NCBI RefSeq assembly: GCF_022134585.1
Contig: NZ_JAKNCT010000001.1
Coordinates: 248,001 to 312,000 of the forward strand
Length of the DNA stretch: 64,000 nt
Reading direction: 5' to 3'
Source of the DNA: Mesosutterella porci
Lineage (GTDB): Bacteria; Pseudomonadota; Gammaproteobacteria; Burkholderiales; Burkholderiaceae_F
The position numbers and the translations under genes were made by a program. The notes under the pieces are model-generated. The model did not search any database and was not told where the DNA came from. It saw nothing but the letters and a program-made list of their open reading frames with translations. The first letter of the stretch is position 1. Every line of letters begins with the position of its first letter. Below, piece after piece: positions 41,101 to 50,822 of the stretch.

Positions 41101-42936
41101 ATGAAGATTCACACTACGGTGCTTGCGGCCGCCCTCACTGGCGTGCTCGCGGCCTTTTCCCTGCAGGCCCTCGCCTGTTCAACGGTTATCGTCGGCAAGG
41201 CGGCTTCCGCGACCGGAAATATCCTCGTCGGGCACAACGAGGACAACGGCGGGCGCATCTTCAACCCTCAGTACTACGTTCCACCCGCGGCCCACAAGGC
41301 GGGTGAAATGATCACATTCGAGCCCGCGGCGGCCAAAATCCCGCAGGTTGCGAAAACACTTGGTTTCTATTGGTCGCAGACGCTTTCCTCGAAGGGCTCG
41401 TCCTTTTCAGACGGATTCGTGAACGATGCAGGCGTCATCATTGTTTCAAACGCCTGCACGGGCATTTACGACAACGACCAGAAGCTTACAGACGGGGGCA
41501 TTGGCTACGGCATTCGGCGCCTCATGGCCGAACGCGCTCATTCTGCCCGTGAAGCGATCCAGATCGCGATCGACCTGCTCGGGAAATACGGCTACTTCTC
41601 CGAGGGCCGCACCTATACGGTGGCCGACGCGAAGGAAGCCTGGCAGATCGCGATACACAAGGGCGACACCTGGGTCGCGCGCCGCGTGAAGGACAACGAG
41701 GTGGTCTACATCCCCAACAACTTCATGATCGGAGTGGTGGACGCGACCGACAAAGACAACGTGATCGTCTCACCGGGACTGATCGAGCGTTCGATCAAGA
41801 ACGGGCGCTATAAGCCCGCAAAGCCCGGCGTTTACTCCGACTTTAACTTCCGGCTCGCCGTGCAGCCGCCGGAGCGCCGCGCAGCACAGTACAACTTCAG
41901 CCGCAACCAGCTCGCCTGGAACTACATTCTCGGACAGAAAATCACCGATCCGGAATCCTTCCCCTATTCGGCCGCGCCTTCGCGCAAGTTCTCGCTGAAC
42001 GATGTGAAGGCGATTCTGCGGCTGCACGAGGAGAAATTCGGCGCTGAGGACGACGGCTGGATGCACTACCGGGGATTTGGAACCTGCCGCGCCACTTCGC
42101 ATGAATCGCTCGTACTCGAGCAGAACAAAATTCCACAGCTCATCTCGGGCTACCGTACTTTCACTCGCCCGTGCGAATCGCCCTACATCCCGTTCTTCCC
42201 TCTCGCCAGGCCTGACAGCAGCCTTTCCTACATGACGCCCGCTGAGGCGGCCGCGGAGCAGTTCCATGCGCTTGACAAGCGCTTTGACTACCGGCCCTCC
42301 TACGGCGCAACTCCCTTTGTGGACAATGCGAACGCGGTCGATTATCTCGCAGGAGACGCCTACGAGGCGAACCGCAAAATGATCGCGAAACTTGAAAGCC
42401 GCTGGGAAGGCGAGCGCGCCTCGATGATCGAAAAAGCACGGAAAGGCTTCGTGAAAAGCTCTTCGGGAACAATGAAGACGCTGCACCGCTTCAACAGCAG
42501 CAAGCTCCTTGAGGCGCAGAAAGCTGTGAAGGAACAGCTGCGCAGGATCACCCCCTGGCGCGTGAAGACCATGAGCCGAGAACTCGATCCCACAAGTGAC
42601 GCCCCCGTCGTCTTCGTGCTTTTCAGCCGCAAAGGCTTCGATGCCACCAAGATCGATAAGGAGCGCACATGGGCGGGTCTGAGCCGCGAATCCATCACGA
42701 ATGGCAGGACCCTATCGGAGAGCACCGGAAAAGCGGCGGGGTTTGAGGAAAAGGACATGAACGGCGACGGATTGCCCGACATGGTGATTACGTTCCGCCA
42801 GAAGGATGTTGCAAAAAACATGCTTCCGGGAGTGGAATACGACACTTATCTCTACACCCGCGCGGGTGACACCCGCATCACGGGCTTTGACGTCCTGCGG
42901 GTGAAGGGAGAGACCCGCACGAGCATCGGGAAGTAA
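41101..42936 (+). CDS. Secreted C69-family peptidase (dipeptidase)
   Basis: This is a periplasmic N-terminal-nucleophile hydrolase of peptidase family C69 (U34). The signal peptide ends ALA just before Cys26, so cleavage would expose the catalytic cysteine (CSTVIVG) directly. The downstream GHNEDNGGRIFNP and GYGIRRLMAERA segments are family motifs. At 611 residues it is longer than the usual 470-570, with a C-terminal domain of about 110 residues containing an EF-hand-like DMNGDGLPDMVITF. It probably degrades di- or oligopeptides for nutrition. CAAGGAGAG precedes the ATG. It is a single gene. Confidence 0.9.
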   Translation: MKIHTTVLAAALTGVLAAFSLQALACSTVIVGKAASATGNILVGHNEDNGGRIFNPQYYVPPAAHKAGEMITFEPAAAKIPQVAKTLGFYWSQTLSSKGSSFSDGFVNDAGVIIVSNACTGIYDNDQKLTDGGIGYGIRRLMAERAHSAREAIQIAIDLLGKYGYFSEGRTYTVADAKEAWQIAIHKGDTWVARRVKDNEVVYIPNNFMIGVVDATDKDNVIVSPGLIERSIKNGRYKPAKPGVYSDFNFRLAVQPPERRAAQYNFSRNQLAWNYILGQKITDPESFPYSAAPSRKFSLNDVKAILRLHEEKFGAEDDGWMHYRGFGTCRATSHESLVLEQNKIPQLISGYRTFTRPCESPYIPFFPLARPDSSLSYMTPAEAAAEQFHALDKRFDYRPSYGATPFVDNANAVDYLAGDAYEANRKMIAKLESRWEGERASMIEKARKGFVKSSSGTMKTLHRFNSSKLLEAQKAVKEQLRRITPWRVKTMSRELDPTSDAPVVFVLFSRKGFDATKIDKERTWAGLSRESITNGRTLSESTGKAAGFEEKDMNGDGLPDMVITFRQKDVAKNMLPGVEYDTYLYTRAGDTRITGFDVLRVKGETRTSIGK

Positions 42937-43584
42937 GGCAGCGGGGAGCACGCCGTCCCGATTTTTCACCACTTCCGGGATTTCCTGATTTCATGGCCCC
43001 GGAAAGAAACAGGCAAAGCGGGCATCGTCAGCAAATCGCGATCTCCGCTTTGCCATCCGCCAGCCGCCTCATGCGCATCGAAAGCAGACCGTCCTGCACC
43101 TCGCCGTGGGCCTGCAGAACCGGAGCTCCGCCTGTCACGTCTCGCTACGCAGTGTTTATGACGCGGCCGCGCGTCCCTCGGCCCGCTTCTTTTTTCCGAT
43201 ACCTGGAGCCAGAGCCGCCGTTCAGTCCGGCCGCCAAAAAAAGGGGGGAGGGCCAGCCCAAGGCTTTATTCGAAGTGAGCGGCAGGTGCGGCTCTTCAGG
43301 GGATCGGGCTTGAACTCACATTGCTGCGACCCCTTTCGCGCCAGGAGGAAGCTTCATCATAGAAAGCCCCCGCACTCCCGCCCTGTCCGGACCACGTACA
43401 TTCTGGCAGCAGGCTGCCGGCACTTTTTTCAGGCTGGGATTGACCATTCACAAAAAGCTATAGAATAAACAACAAATAAACGTTAAAATAATAACCAGGC
43501 AATAAATTCCATCCGGGCTCCGGCCCGCCGCCCTGTCGCGGACCACGAGGCTGAGAGCCCTCTTCAAGATTAAGGGGGTGCATC
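42937..43584. other. Intergenic region before the uspA pair
   Basis: No protein or RNA gene was recognised in these 648 bases. The last 150 bases carry a plausible promoter and an AT-rich leader for the stress-protein genes. Confidence 0.45.
43440..43466 (+). promoter_or_regulatory. Possible promoter of the uspA pair
   Basis: TTGACC and TAGAAT are 15 bases apart in an AT-rich context, giving a leader of about 110 bases before the first uspA gene. The spacing is shorter than ideal. Confidence 0.35.
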
Positions 43585-44517
43585 ATGAGAATCCTGCTTC
43601 CGGTCGACGGCAGCCTCTACAGTTCCTATGCCGCGGATTTCATCGCTTCCCGCACTTCGCCTCTCGCCGAAAAACCCGAAGTCGAAGTCTTCAATGTCCA
43701 GAAGCTGAGCTCCGGGCTCGTCTCCGACCTCTGGAACACAAAGTCCTACGAAATGTTCTGCCGCACGGGCGCTGCCAAGGCCTTCTCTGCCGTGCGCCGG
43801 ACGCTCGAGTCCAGCGGCGTGAAGATCTCCGAGAAGTACGCCAAGGGTCCGGCCGTCGAGCTGATCGCAAAGGAGATCGAGACCTACAAGCCCGACCTCG
43901 TCGTGATGGGCACCAAGGGCAAGACCAACTTCGACCGCATCGCGCTCGGGTCGGTCACCACGGGTGTCATCGCCCGCAGCTCCTGCCCGATCCTGCTCAT
44001 CCGCTCCGAACCAGGCGCGATTCCCGATGCGCTCAAGGTGGGGCTGCCTGTGGACGGCTCCTCCCACAGCCTCGCCGCTGCGAAGTTCGTCGCGAAGCAC
44101 GCGGTTTTCTTCGGCCGCAGCCCCGAGCTGCTGCTCATCCACGTCTCGAACCTGGGTGAGGAGTTCTTCTACTGCGACCTCGACAACCCGTTGCCCGAGA
44201 CACCGGGCGAGCGCTTCGGCGCCGAGGCCTATTTCGACAAGGTGAACAAGGAGCGCATCGCCCTGGAGAGAATGGACGCCGAAAAGGCCTTCGAGTCCGT
44301 CCGCCCGGTGTTTGAGGGAAGCAGCCTGCTCGTGCGCGAAATCCCGCTCACGGGCGAAGTCGCGCCCGCGATCAGCCGCTGCGCCCGCACTGAAGGGCTG
44401 CATCTGCTCGTGATGGGCACGCGCGGCCTCGACAACACCGCCTCCGTGACGCTGGGCTCGGTCACGAGCCGCGTGCTCGCGGAGAGCACGATCCCGGTTC
44501 TGGTGGTCAAGGGCTGA
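43585..44517 (+). CDS. Tandem-domain universal stress protein (copy 1)
   Basis: This 310-residue cytoplasmic protein has two Usp domains. Each carries the ATP-binding signature G-2x-G-9x-G-S/T: GTKGKTNFDRIALGSVTTG near residues 112-130 and GTRGLDNTASVTLGSVTSR near 278-296. The first strand MRILLPVDGSLYSSYA contains the usual Asp that binds adenine. Such proteins promote survival under starvation, anoxia or oxidative stress. It is followed 120 bases later by a close paralogue, clearly a tandem duplication. GGGGG before the ATG serves as ribosome site. Confidence 0.92.
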   Translation: MRILLPVDGSLYSSYAADFIASRTSPLAEKPEVEVFNVQKLSSGLVSDLWNTKSYEMFCRTGAAKAFSAVRRTLESSGVKISEKYAKGPAVELIAKEIETYKPDLVVMGTKGKTNFDRIALGSVTTGVIARSSCPILLIRSEPGAIPDALKVGLPVDGSSHSLAAAKFVAKHAVFFGRSPELLLIHVSNLGEEFFYCDLDNPLPETPGERFGAEAYFDKVNKERIALERMDAEKAFESVRPVFEGSSLLVREIPLTGEVAPAISRCARTEGLHLLVMGTRGLDNTASVTLGSVTSRVLAESTIPVLVVKG

Positions 44518-44638
44518 AAAAGGAGGGAGCCCTCCCCTCTCTGTATATGACAAGGACAACCGAAAAAGCGGGAAAAAAGCCGCAGCGGCGGGCTCAGGGG
44601 CCCCGCCCCCAGGCCGCTTCCCGCAAGGAGTGCAAACC

Positions 44639-45577
44639 ATGAAAATCCTGCTACCAGTCGACGGCAGTCTCTACAGCGCCTACGCGGCCTCCTTTCTCAA
44701 GGCCTGCGCGCCCTTCCTGAGCACCACGCCTGAAATCGAGGTCTTCAACGTCCAGCGCCTAAGCTCGGGCCTTTTGAGCGATTTGTGGGACACGGAGTCC
44801 TACCAGAACTTCTGCCGCGCCGGAGCGGCCCGCGCCTTCGCGGGCGTGCGCCGCGCCTTTGACAGCCTGCGCGTGCCGGTGCACGAGAAATACGCGACGG
44901 GCCCCGTGATCGAAACGATCCTCCAGGAGGCCGATTCCTTCGGACCCGATCTCATCGTGATGGGCACTAAGGGCAAGACCAGCTTCGACCGGCTCGTGAT
45001 GGGCTCGGTCACCACCGGCGTCATCGCCGGGGCGAAGTGCCCGCTGCTTCTCATCCGCAGTCCCTACCTTCCCAAGGGGCGCGACCTCAAGGTAGGGCTC
45101 GCCGTGGACGGCTCCGAGTACGGCGCTCAGGCGGCCCGGTTCCTCGCCCGCAGTGCCGACCGGCTCGGCGCCCAGACCAAGATCAGCCTCATCCACGTAT
45201 CCGACGACGCCGACGACGTCTTCTACTACAACCTCGTGAACCCGGACTATTTCAAGGCGGTGGAGACCGTGCCGGAAAAAGGCGGAGACTTCTTCGAGCA
45301 GTTCAACGCAAAACGCGTCGCCTTTGAAAAAGAGGAAAGCGACAGGGCCTTCGCCACGGTGCTGCCGGTGCTCGAGCCTACGGGTCTGCCGCTCGAGGAG
45401 GTGACGCTTTCGGGCGACGTGGGGCCGATCCTCGCGCGCTACGCCGAGCAGATGGGGCTCGACCTCCTTGTGATGGGCTCAAGGGGCCTTGACAACGGGG
45501 AGGCCGCGACCACGGGCTCGATCACGACCCGCGTTCTCGCCGAGGGCCGCATCCCGGTGCTTGTCGTCAAGTCCTGA
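44639..45577 (+). CDS. Tandem-domain universal stress protein (copy 2)
   Basis: This is a paralogue of the preceding gene: 312 residues, two Usp domains with the signatures GTKGKTSFDRLVMGSVTTG and GSRGLDNGEAATTGSITTR, and almost the same N-terminus (MKILLPVDGSLYSAYA). AAGGAG lies eight bases before the ATG at 44639. The 120-base gap between the two genes has no strong terminator, so they may be one operon with a second ribosome site. Divergence is greatest in the second half, hinting at different partners. Confidence 0.92.
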   Translation: MKILLPVDGSLYSAYAASFLKACAPFLSTTPEIEVFNVQRLSSGLLSDLWDTESYQNFCRAGAARAFAGVRRAFDSLRVPVHEKYATGPVIETILQEADSFGPDLIVMGTKGKTSFDRLVMGSVTTGVIAGAKCPLLLIRSPYLPKGRDLKVGLAVDGSEYGAQAARFLARSADRLGAQTKISLIHVSDDADDVFYYNLVNPDYFKAVETVPEKGGDFFEQFNAKRVAFEKEESDRAFATVLPVLEPTGLPLEEVTLSGDVGPILARYAEQMGLDLLVMGSRGLDNGEAATTGSITTRVLAEGRIPVLVVKS

Positions 45578-45619
45578 AGGCACCCTGCCGGGGGCGTTCG
45601 CGTCGCGCCCGCCCCCGGC

Positions 45620-46652
45620 TCAGAGCCTTCGGATGTCCTCGAGCAGCTTTTCGACCTCTTCTTCCGTCGTGCTCCATGACATGCAGAAGCGCACGAGGCT
45701 TCGCCCGTCGAGCCGCGTCCCAAAATCCTCGAAGATGTATTTTTCGACCAACCGCTTTTTCTGCACCTCCCCCAGCAGGACAAACTGTTGGTTGGTGGGG
45801 CTCGAACCGGCCAATTCGATTCCGCGGGCCTCGAAGGCTCCGCGAATCCGCAGCGCAAGCTCGTCGACCCTTCGCGCGACAGAGAAATAAAGGCCCTTCT
45901 CCAGCAGTGCCCAGAACTGCAGCCCGAGCAGCCACCCTTTGGCCAGCACAGCGCCGCTTTGCTTCATGCGGGCTCTGAAGCGGTGTGCGAGTCTCGGGTT
46001 CGTGATCACGGCGCCTCCCCGAACATCGCCCCGCACTTGGTGCCGCCCAGGTAGAACGCGTCGGCAAGACGCCCGAAATCCTTCAGCGTGACGTCGCACC
46101 CGTCGGCCATGAGCCCATAGCTCATTCTTGCTCCGTCCGCGAACAGCATCATGCCGAAACGCCGGCAAACCGCCGAAAGGGCCTCGAGTTCTTCAAGGCT
46201 GCAGAGCGTCCCGCTCTCGGTCGGGAAAAAGATGCAGACAAGCGCGGGCCGGGTCAGGTATTCGGCCCCGCCGCTGTCGCGACAGCGCTGCGCACAGGCA
46301 AGCACGTCCTGCACGGACAGCTTTCCGTCCCGGCCTGGCAGGATTTCCACCTTGTGTCCGTGCACTCGGCCGATGCGCATTGATGGCAGGAAATATGCCC
46401 CGTGTCGGCCGCGAGCACACTCTCCGTGGAGGAAAGACCGGCCGAGGCAATCACGTCATTCGCCTGGGTCGCACCGGGGAAAAAGTGCACCTTGGCAGAG
46501 GGCGCGCCGGCCAATTCCCGAACAGCGCCGGCCGCCCTGGCGCACCAGTCATCCGCGCCGTAGCCCGGATCGCGCTAAGCGTTCGTCACTTCGAGCGCTT
46601 TGAGCACGGCGGGATGGACTCCGCAGCAGCAGTCGTTATTGAAGCGAATCAT
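45620..46652 (-). pseudogene. ltaE: Broken low-specificity threonine aldolase gene
   Basis: The remains of a PLP-dependent threonine aldolase read, in order, MIRFNNDCCCGVHPAVLKAL, an in-frame TAG at 46575-46577, RDPGYGADDW and FFPGATQANDVIAS. A frameshift at about 46385 follows, then GHKVEILPGRDGKL and LFADGARMSYGL with the PLP lysine in YLGGTKCGAMFGEA. A second frameshift at about 46012 leads to ITNPRLAHRFRARMKQSGAVL and the C-terminus. One nonsense and two frameshift lesions make expression of an active enzyme very unlikely. All parts are still easily recognised, so the decay is recent. Confidence 0.85.
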
Positions 46653-46759
46653 CTTGTCCCCTTCTTCCTGTCAGCTCCGGCGGAAACGGATCTCCGCCCG
46701 ATTCGGCCAATTGTATCGGCTTTGCCTGCGGCCGAAGGCCCGGAGCGCGCGGCCCAGCC

Positions 46760-47062
46760 CTAAAGGAGATGCGTCAGCAGGGCGTCCACGCCAACGGCCG
46801 AGGCCACCGACATCAGGAGATTCTTTCTCGCCGCGACCAGAAGCGCCGCAGCCAGGCCTCCCAGGTCCGGAATCGAGGTCGTCATGAAACTCGGGGCGAC
46901 CACGGAAACCATGACGCAGCAGGGCACCAGCTCAAAAAGCTTCTTCACGTCCGGAGAGAAATCCCGCCCGCGCAGCAGCAGGTAGGCGATGATTCGGGTG
47001 GAGTAGGTCGCCGCCGCCATTCCGAGAATCGTGAGTAGCTGAGGCAGGGTCAGTTCCATCAC
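46760..47062 (-). CDS. azlD: AzlD-like branched-chain amino acid exporter small subunit
   Basis: This 100-residue inner-membrane protein has about four helices. AATYSTRIIAYLLLRGR and FELVPCCVMVSVVAPSFM are family hallmarks. It pairs with AzlC to export branched-chain amino acids or analogues. The gene starts inside the end of azlC (4-base overlap), so the two are translationally coupled. A second ATG follows the first directly and either could be used. Confidence 0.9.
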   Translation of the reverse strand: MMELTLPQLLTILGMAAATYSTRIIAYLLLRGRDFSPDVKKLFELVPCCVMVSVVAPSFMTTSIPDLGGLAAALLVAARKNLLMSVASAVGVDALLTHLL

Positions 47063-47787
47063 TTAAGACCTCCGCGGATGAAGATCCAGGCCGCGGCCAG
47101 GCCCGCGATGATGCCTAGCATGACGGCCAGAGGCGTGGAAACCACAAGAGATGAGAGCGCTGCGGCAAGGCCGCTGACCACCACGGGCATGCCCCGGCGC
47201 CGCCCCGGCCACATCATCGCCGAAAGCGTGATGAAAAGCGCGGGGAAAGCCGCCTGAAATCCCCAGCTGCGCAGGTCTCCGATCATGCCGCCCAAGGTGC
47301 ATCCCACGGCAGCCGACGTCCACCAGCAGAACCAGAGCGTGCCGCCCACCCCTAGGTAAAAGGCCGGGGAAAAGGCCTCGGCAGCGGACAGTCCCGCCTT
47401 CTTTCTTTCATAGCAGTCGCGCATCGACAGCGACCAGCACTCGTCGCACATGAAGAAAAACGCCGCAAAGGCCACTGCCCGGGGCTGCTTTTCAAGCCAG
47501 GGAGTGAGCGCAGCGCTCATCACGATGTGACGGGAATTCACCAGCCAGGTCGTGAGCACGATCGCCGCAGCCGGAGGCACAGCGGCCCAAAGCGAGAGCG
47601 CCGCAAATTCCGAGCCCCCGGCAAAGTTAAACCCGCCCATCAGTCCCGCGGCAAGAGGCGAGAGCCCGACGAAAGCGCAGGTCGCGCCCATGATGAGGCC
47701 AATCGGAATCATGCCGATCATAATCGGCGTGACCGTCCGGAATCCCCGCAGAAATTCAGCGGCGGCCGAGTTCGGCTCAGCTGACAA
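47059..47787 (-). CDS. azlC: AzlC-like branched-chain amino acid exporter large subunit
   Basis: This inner-membrane transporter of 242 residues has about six to seven helices. PIMIGMIPIGLIMGATCAFVGLSP (quoted by ends) and FNFAGGSEFAALSLWA, then NSRHIVMSAALTPWL and FMCDECWSLSM, are AzlC hallmarks. The TTG at 47787 is chosen as start because GGAGG lies eight bases upstream and the length then fits the family. An ATG 35 codons earlier would add an unrelated polar stretch. It forms an operon with azlD. Confidence 0.88.
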   Translation of the reverse strand: MSAEPNSAAAEFLRGFRTVTPIMIGMIPIGLIMGATCAFVGLSPLAAGLMGGFNFAGGSEFAALSLWAAVPPAAAIVLTTWLVNSRHIVMSAALTPWLEKQPRAVAFAAFFFMCDECWSLSMRDCYERKKAGLSAAEAFSPAFYLGVGGTLWFCWWTSAAVGCTLGGMIGDLRSWGFQAAFPALFITLSAMMWPGRRRGMPVVVSGLAAALSSLVVSTPLAVMLGIIAGLAAAWIFIRGGLK

Positions 47788-48311
47788 GAAACATTCCTCC
47801 AGGCAAGGCGGGGAATCTGCGGCCCCTGTACCCGTCCGGTCCGCTTTCAGGCCGGCTGGGCAGGGGCTCTTGAGGGAAGCCACCGCCTGCAATCTTATTC
47901 TTTTTTCCTCTCCGCCCGCCTTTTAAAGAGTCTGAAGCAAGAACGCCTCTATGAGGACCGGGCCCGCGTGGAGGCGCCCATTCATTCTAAACAGGTTTGG
48001 CCGATTTTCTCAGGACGGACGGCTCACCAGCCCCCATAACCAGCAGTCAGTAGACCCAGACCAAGCCTCGGACGGCCCGCAGCCTGACCGAAGGGCTGGG
48101 ATTTCCTAATGCGGCCGGCTCCATGCCCTGGAAAGAATGAACCCGAGGGAAAACCATTCCAAAATCGGCTAAACATAAGTAATATAGCTTAGTGTGACGT
48201 AATTCCAACCACCGCTGCTTCTCCGACAGATCCGCAGATATCCGGGATGTCCTTTGAGGAACGAAGGATGGATTAGATCTGCCGGAAAAACCGCCTTTCC
48301 GAGGAGATGTC
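47788..48311. other. Intergenic region between divergent azlC and the dcuC-like gene
   Basis: These 524 bases must carry both promoters. I found no clear consensus elements, repeats or RNA gene. The stretch 48160-48220 is AT-rich. The end carries GAGGAG, the ribosome site of the next gene. Confidence 0.4.
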
Positions 48312-49580
48312 ATGAACATTCTGTGCTGGGTCGCCGTAGTCGCCATCCTTGCAACGATCTACGGTCTGATTAAACGCTGGGAAACACGGCTCGTGCTGAT
48401 AGCTGCAGGCTTCCTGCTGTGCTGCGTGAGCCTGCAGCCCATGGCAGCGCTCAACGCCTTTGCCAAATCGATGACGAACAACTCGCTCATCATGGCAATC
48501 TGCGGATCGATGGGCTTTGCCTTCGTGGCAAGCTACACCAAGTGCGACCGCTCCCTGGTGTACTACCTGTCCTCCCCCATCAGGGGACTTGGGATTTTCC
48601 TGATTCCGATCTGCACCCTGATCACGTTCCTCGTGAATATCGCCATTCCTTCGGCGGCAGGCTGCGCTGCGGCCGTGGGCTCCACGCTGATTCCCGTCAT
48701 GCTGCGCGCGAGGATCAAGCCCGCGGCAGCTGCCGCCGCAGTGCTCGCCGGCACGATCGGCTCGTACCTGTCGCCTGGCACCTCGCATAACCCCTTTGTA
48801 GCCAAAATGGCCGGCATCGGCGTGATGGACTTCATCGGCACGCACATGTGGTACTCCATCATGTGCGGCGTAATCCTCATCGTGGGCACGGCACTCGTCT
48901 GCTTCATCCTGGGCGACGGCAAGGGTGATGAAAACGCCCAGGTCGACCAGAGCAAGCTCATGAGCAACGACGGCTTCAAGCCCAACCCGCTCGGAGCCCT
49001 GGTGATGATCGTCCCGATCGCGATCCTCGTAGTCGGCAACGTCTGGGTGCCCGCCATCAAGACCGGCGTCGCACAAGCCATGCTGATCGGCGCGATCTGC
49101 GCCCTGCTTGTCGCCCGCGCCGATCCCCAGCAGTTCTCCCGGGAATTCTTCAAGGGTATGGGCAAAGGCTACGCCGACGTGCTGGGCATTATCATCGCCG
49201 CGGGCGTCTTTGCCGCGGGCCTTCGCACTTCGGGTCTCATTGACGCGGGCATCGCCGCACTCAAGGAATCCAATGAATTTGCCCGCTGGGGCGGCTCGCT
49301 CGGCCCCTGGATCATGGGCGTGCTCTCCGGCTCTGGCGACGCGGCCACGCTGGCTTTCAATGAAACCGTCACTCCGCACGCGAAGGATTTCGGCATGACG
49401 ATCGAGAGCCTGGGCGGCCTCGCCTTCCTGTCGGGAGCCCTCGGGCGCACGATGTCCCCGATCGCGGGCGTCACGATCCTCGTCTCCGGCATCGCGATGG
49501 TGAACCCGCTTGAGGTCGTGAAGCGCACCTGCATCCCCTGCGTGATCGCGGTGATCGCCTGCGCGCTGCTCATGGTCTAA
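48312..49580 (+). CDS. DcuC-like anaerobic C4-dicarboxylate carrier
   Basis: This 422-residue inner-membrane carrier has about 12 helices and resembles DcuC, which takes up or exchanges fumarate, malate and succinate in anaerobic respiration. Motifs include NIAIPSAAGCAAAVGSTLIPVML, the SPGTSHNPFVAKMAG segment and SGSGDAATLAFNETVTPHA with GRTMSPIAGVTI near the C-terminus. Such a carrier would fit the periplasmic fumarate-reductase-like flavoproteins in this window, which need substrate supply or succinate removal. GAGGAG precedes the ATG. A strong terminator follows. Confidence 0.88.
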   Translation: MNILCWVAVVAILATIYGLIKRWETRLVLIAAGFLLCCVSLQPMAALNAFAKSMTNNSLIMAICGSMGFAFVASYTKCDRSLVYYLSSPIRGLGIFLIPICTLITFLVNIAIPSAAGCAAAVGSTLIPVMLRARIKPAAAAAAVLAGTIGSYLSPGTSHNPFVAKMAGIGVMDFIGTHMWYSIMCGVILIVGTALVCFILGDGKGDENAQVDQSKLMSNDGFKPNPLGALVMIVPIAILVVGNVWVPAIKTGVAQAMLIGAICALLVARADPQQFSREFFKGMGKGYADVLGIIIAAGVFAAGLRTSGLIDAGIAALKESNEFARWGGSLGPWIMGVLSGSGDAATLAFNETVTPHAKDFGMTIESLGGLAFLSGALGRTMSPIAGVTILVSGIAMVNPLEVVKRTCIPCVIAVIACALLMV

Positions 49581-50090
49581 AACGCTCTGCGCGAAATCGC
49601 CTTACCTTCGGCAAAGCCGGCCCGGTGAATGAATCGGGCCGGCTTTACTTGATCTCAAAAAGAACATTTTTTAGTTTTATATAGGTTGCAAGCTAAAATC
49701 TAGATGACTTTAATTCGTAAAGGTCCTGTATTGAAAATTCATCTTTAAGCCAAACGCTACAGTTATAAAAAAATTGAAGAAAAACCGAGTCCATCATCGT
49801 CTGAGCTCATATCACGGCACTGCCGAAAATGAAAATGAGCGGACCAATGTCTATCAATACAGCCAGCGCTCTGAAATAAAGAGGGATATGGGAAATCAGG
49901 CAAATAAATAACGCGAGGCACCGGCGCGGACGCTTCCCTTGAAAACGCCGGCTCCCGCCTGTTCCGATGCCGCCAGGGCTCAGTCCCGAAAGGGGCTTTC
50001 TGCAGGGGAAGGGAGTGCGCATCGTTCCGAGGGCGGCTCCTGACCGCCCGGTTTTCTCTCTATCCGCCCTTTCCCCCGAGCTTCAGTCTT
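49581..50090. other. Intergenic region with terminator and AT-rich tract
   Basis: This region holds the terminator of the dcuC-like gene and then an AT-rich stretch (49650-49850) with no recognisable gene on either strand. The remainder up to the acetyltransferase stop also shows nothing. Confidence 0.45.
49613..49648 (+). terminator. Terminator of the dcuC-like gene
   Basis: A perfect 12-bp stem (AAAGCCGGCCCG / CGGGCCGGCTTT, 10-base loop) starts 33 bases after the stop, with As before and Ts closing it, so it could act in both directions. Confidence 0.8.
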
Positions 50091-50582
50091 TCAGACTGCA
50101 AGCTCCCAGTAGCCGACATCCAGGTAACGGCCCTTCTTGAAGCCCGCCTCGGTGATGGTGCCCGCGTACCTGAAGCCGAATTTTTTATGCAGCGCGATCG
50201 AGGCTTCGTTCGTCCCCGTGATGATGGAGACCACACGGTGGGTGCGCGAGTCTTCCCTAGCAAGGTCGAGAATCGCGCTCATCAGCTCCCGGCCTACGTG
50301 TTTGCCGCGACAGGCCTGATCCACATAGATGGAGAGTTCCACCGTCGAGTCGTAGGCGGCCTTGCTGTTGAAGGAAGACAGCGTCGCGTAACCCGCCGGA
50401 ACACCGTTGACTTCTGCCACGATCAACGGATGATTCGCGACATTGTGGGCATCGAACCAGGGCTGGCGCTGTGCGAGTGTGAACGGTTCAGTGTCAAAGG
50501 TCGCCACCCCGTTGATCACTTCGTAGTTGTAGATTTCAAGCAATTTCGGCAGGTCGGCCTGCACCGCGCGTCTGATATTCAT
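50091..50582 (-). CDS. GNAT N-acetyltransferase, Pat/MddA-like
   Basis: This 163-residue acetyltransferase resembles phosphinothricin or methionine-sulfoximine N-acetyltransferases. MNIRRAVQADLPKLLEIYN is the typical start, followed by GVATFDTEPFTLAQRQPWF. The acetyl-CoA loop is in ACRGKHVGRELM, and HKKFGFRYAGTITEAGFKKGRYLDV is the family C-terminus. It would detoxify amino-acid analogues. The ATG at 50582 fits the family start, though the ribosome site is weak. The gene stands alone. Confidence 0.9.
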   Translation of the reverse strand: MNIRRAVQADLPKLLEIYNYEVINGVATFDTEPFTLAQRQPWFDAHNVANHPLIVAEVNGVPAGYATLSSFNSKAAYDSTVELSIYVDQACRGKHVGRELMSAILDLAREDSRTHRVVSIITGTNEASIALHKKFGFRYAGTITEAGFKKGRYLDVGYWELAV

Positions 50583-50822
50583 TTTTTGCAGAAGAAAGCT
50601 GTGGCTGGACAAAAAAGCGGGCATTTGCTGAATCCCGTCCGGCAGCTGCCGCCTCCTGTTTCCTTCCAAAGGCTAGGCCCCGCGCATAGGAAACCGTGCG
50701 GAAAGCACCGTTACAGTCTGAACGGTAAGCCTAATCCGAAGTTGCCGCAAGCGGCCTGCCGATCACGCCCGCAGGAATTCCGGCTCCTCAGGACTTCTTC
50801 TCTCCGCGGCGTCCCGGCCGCC

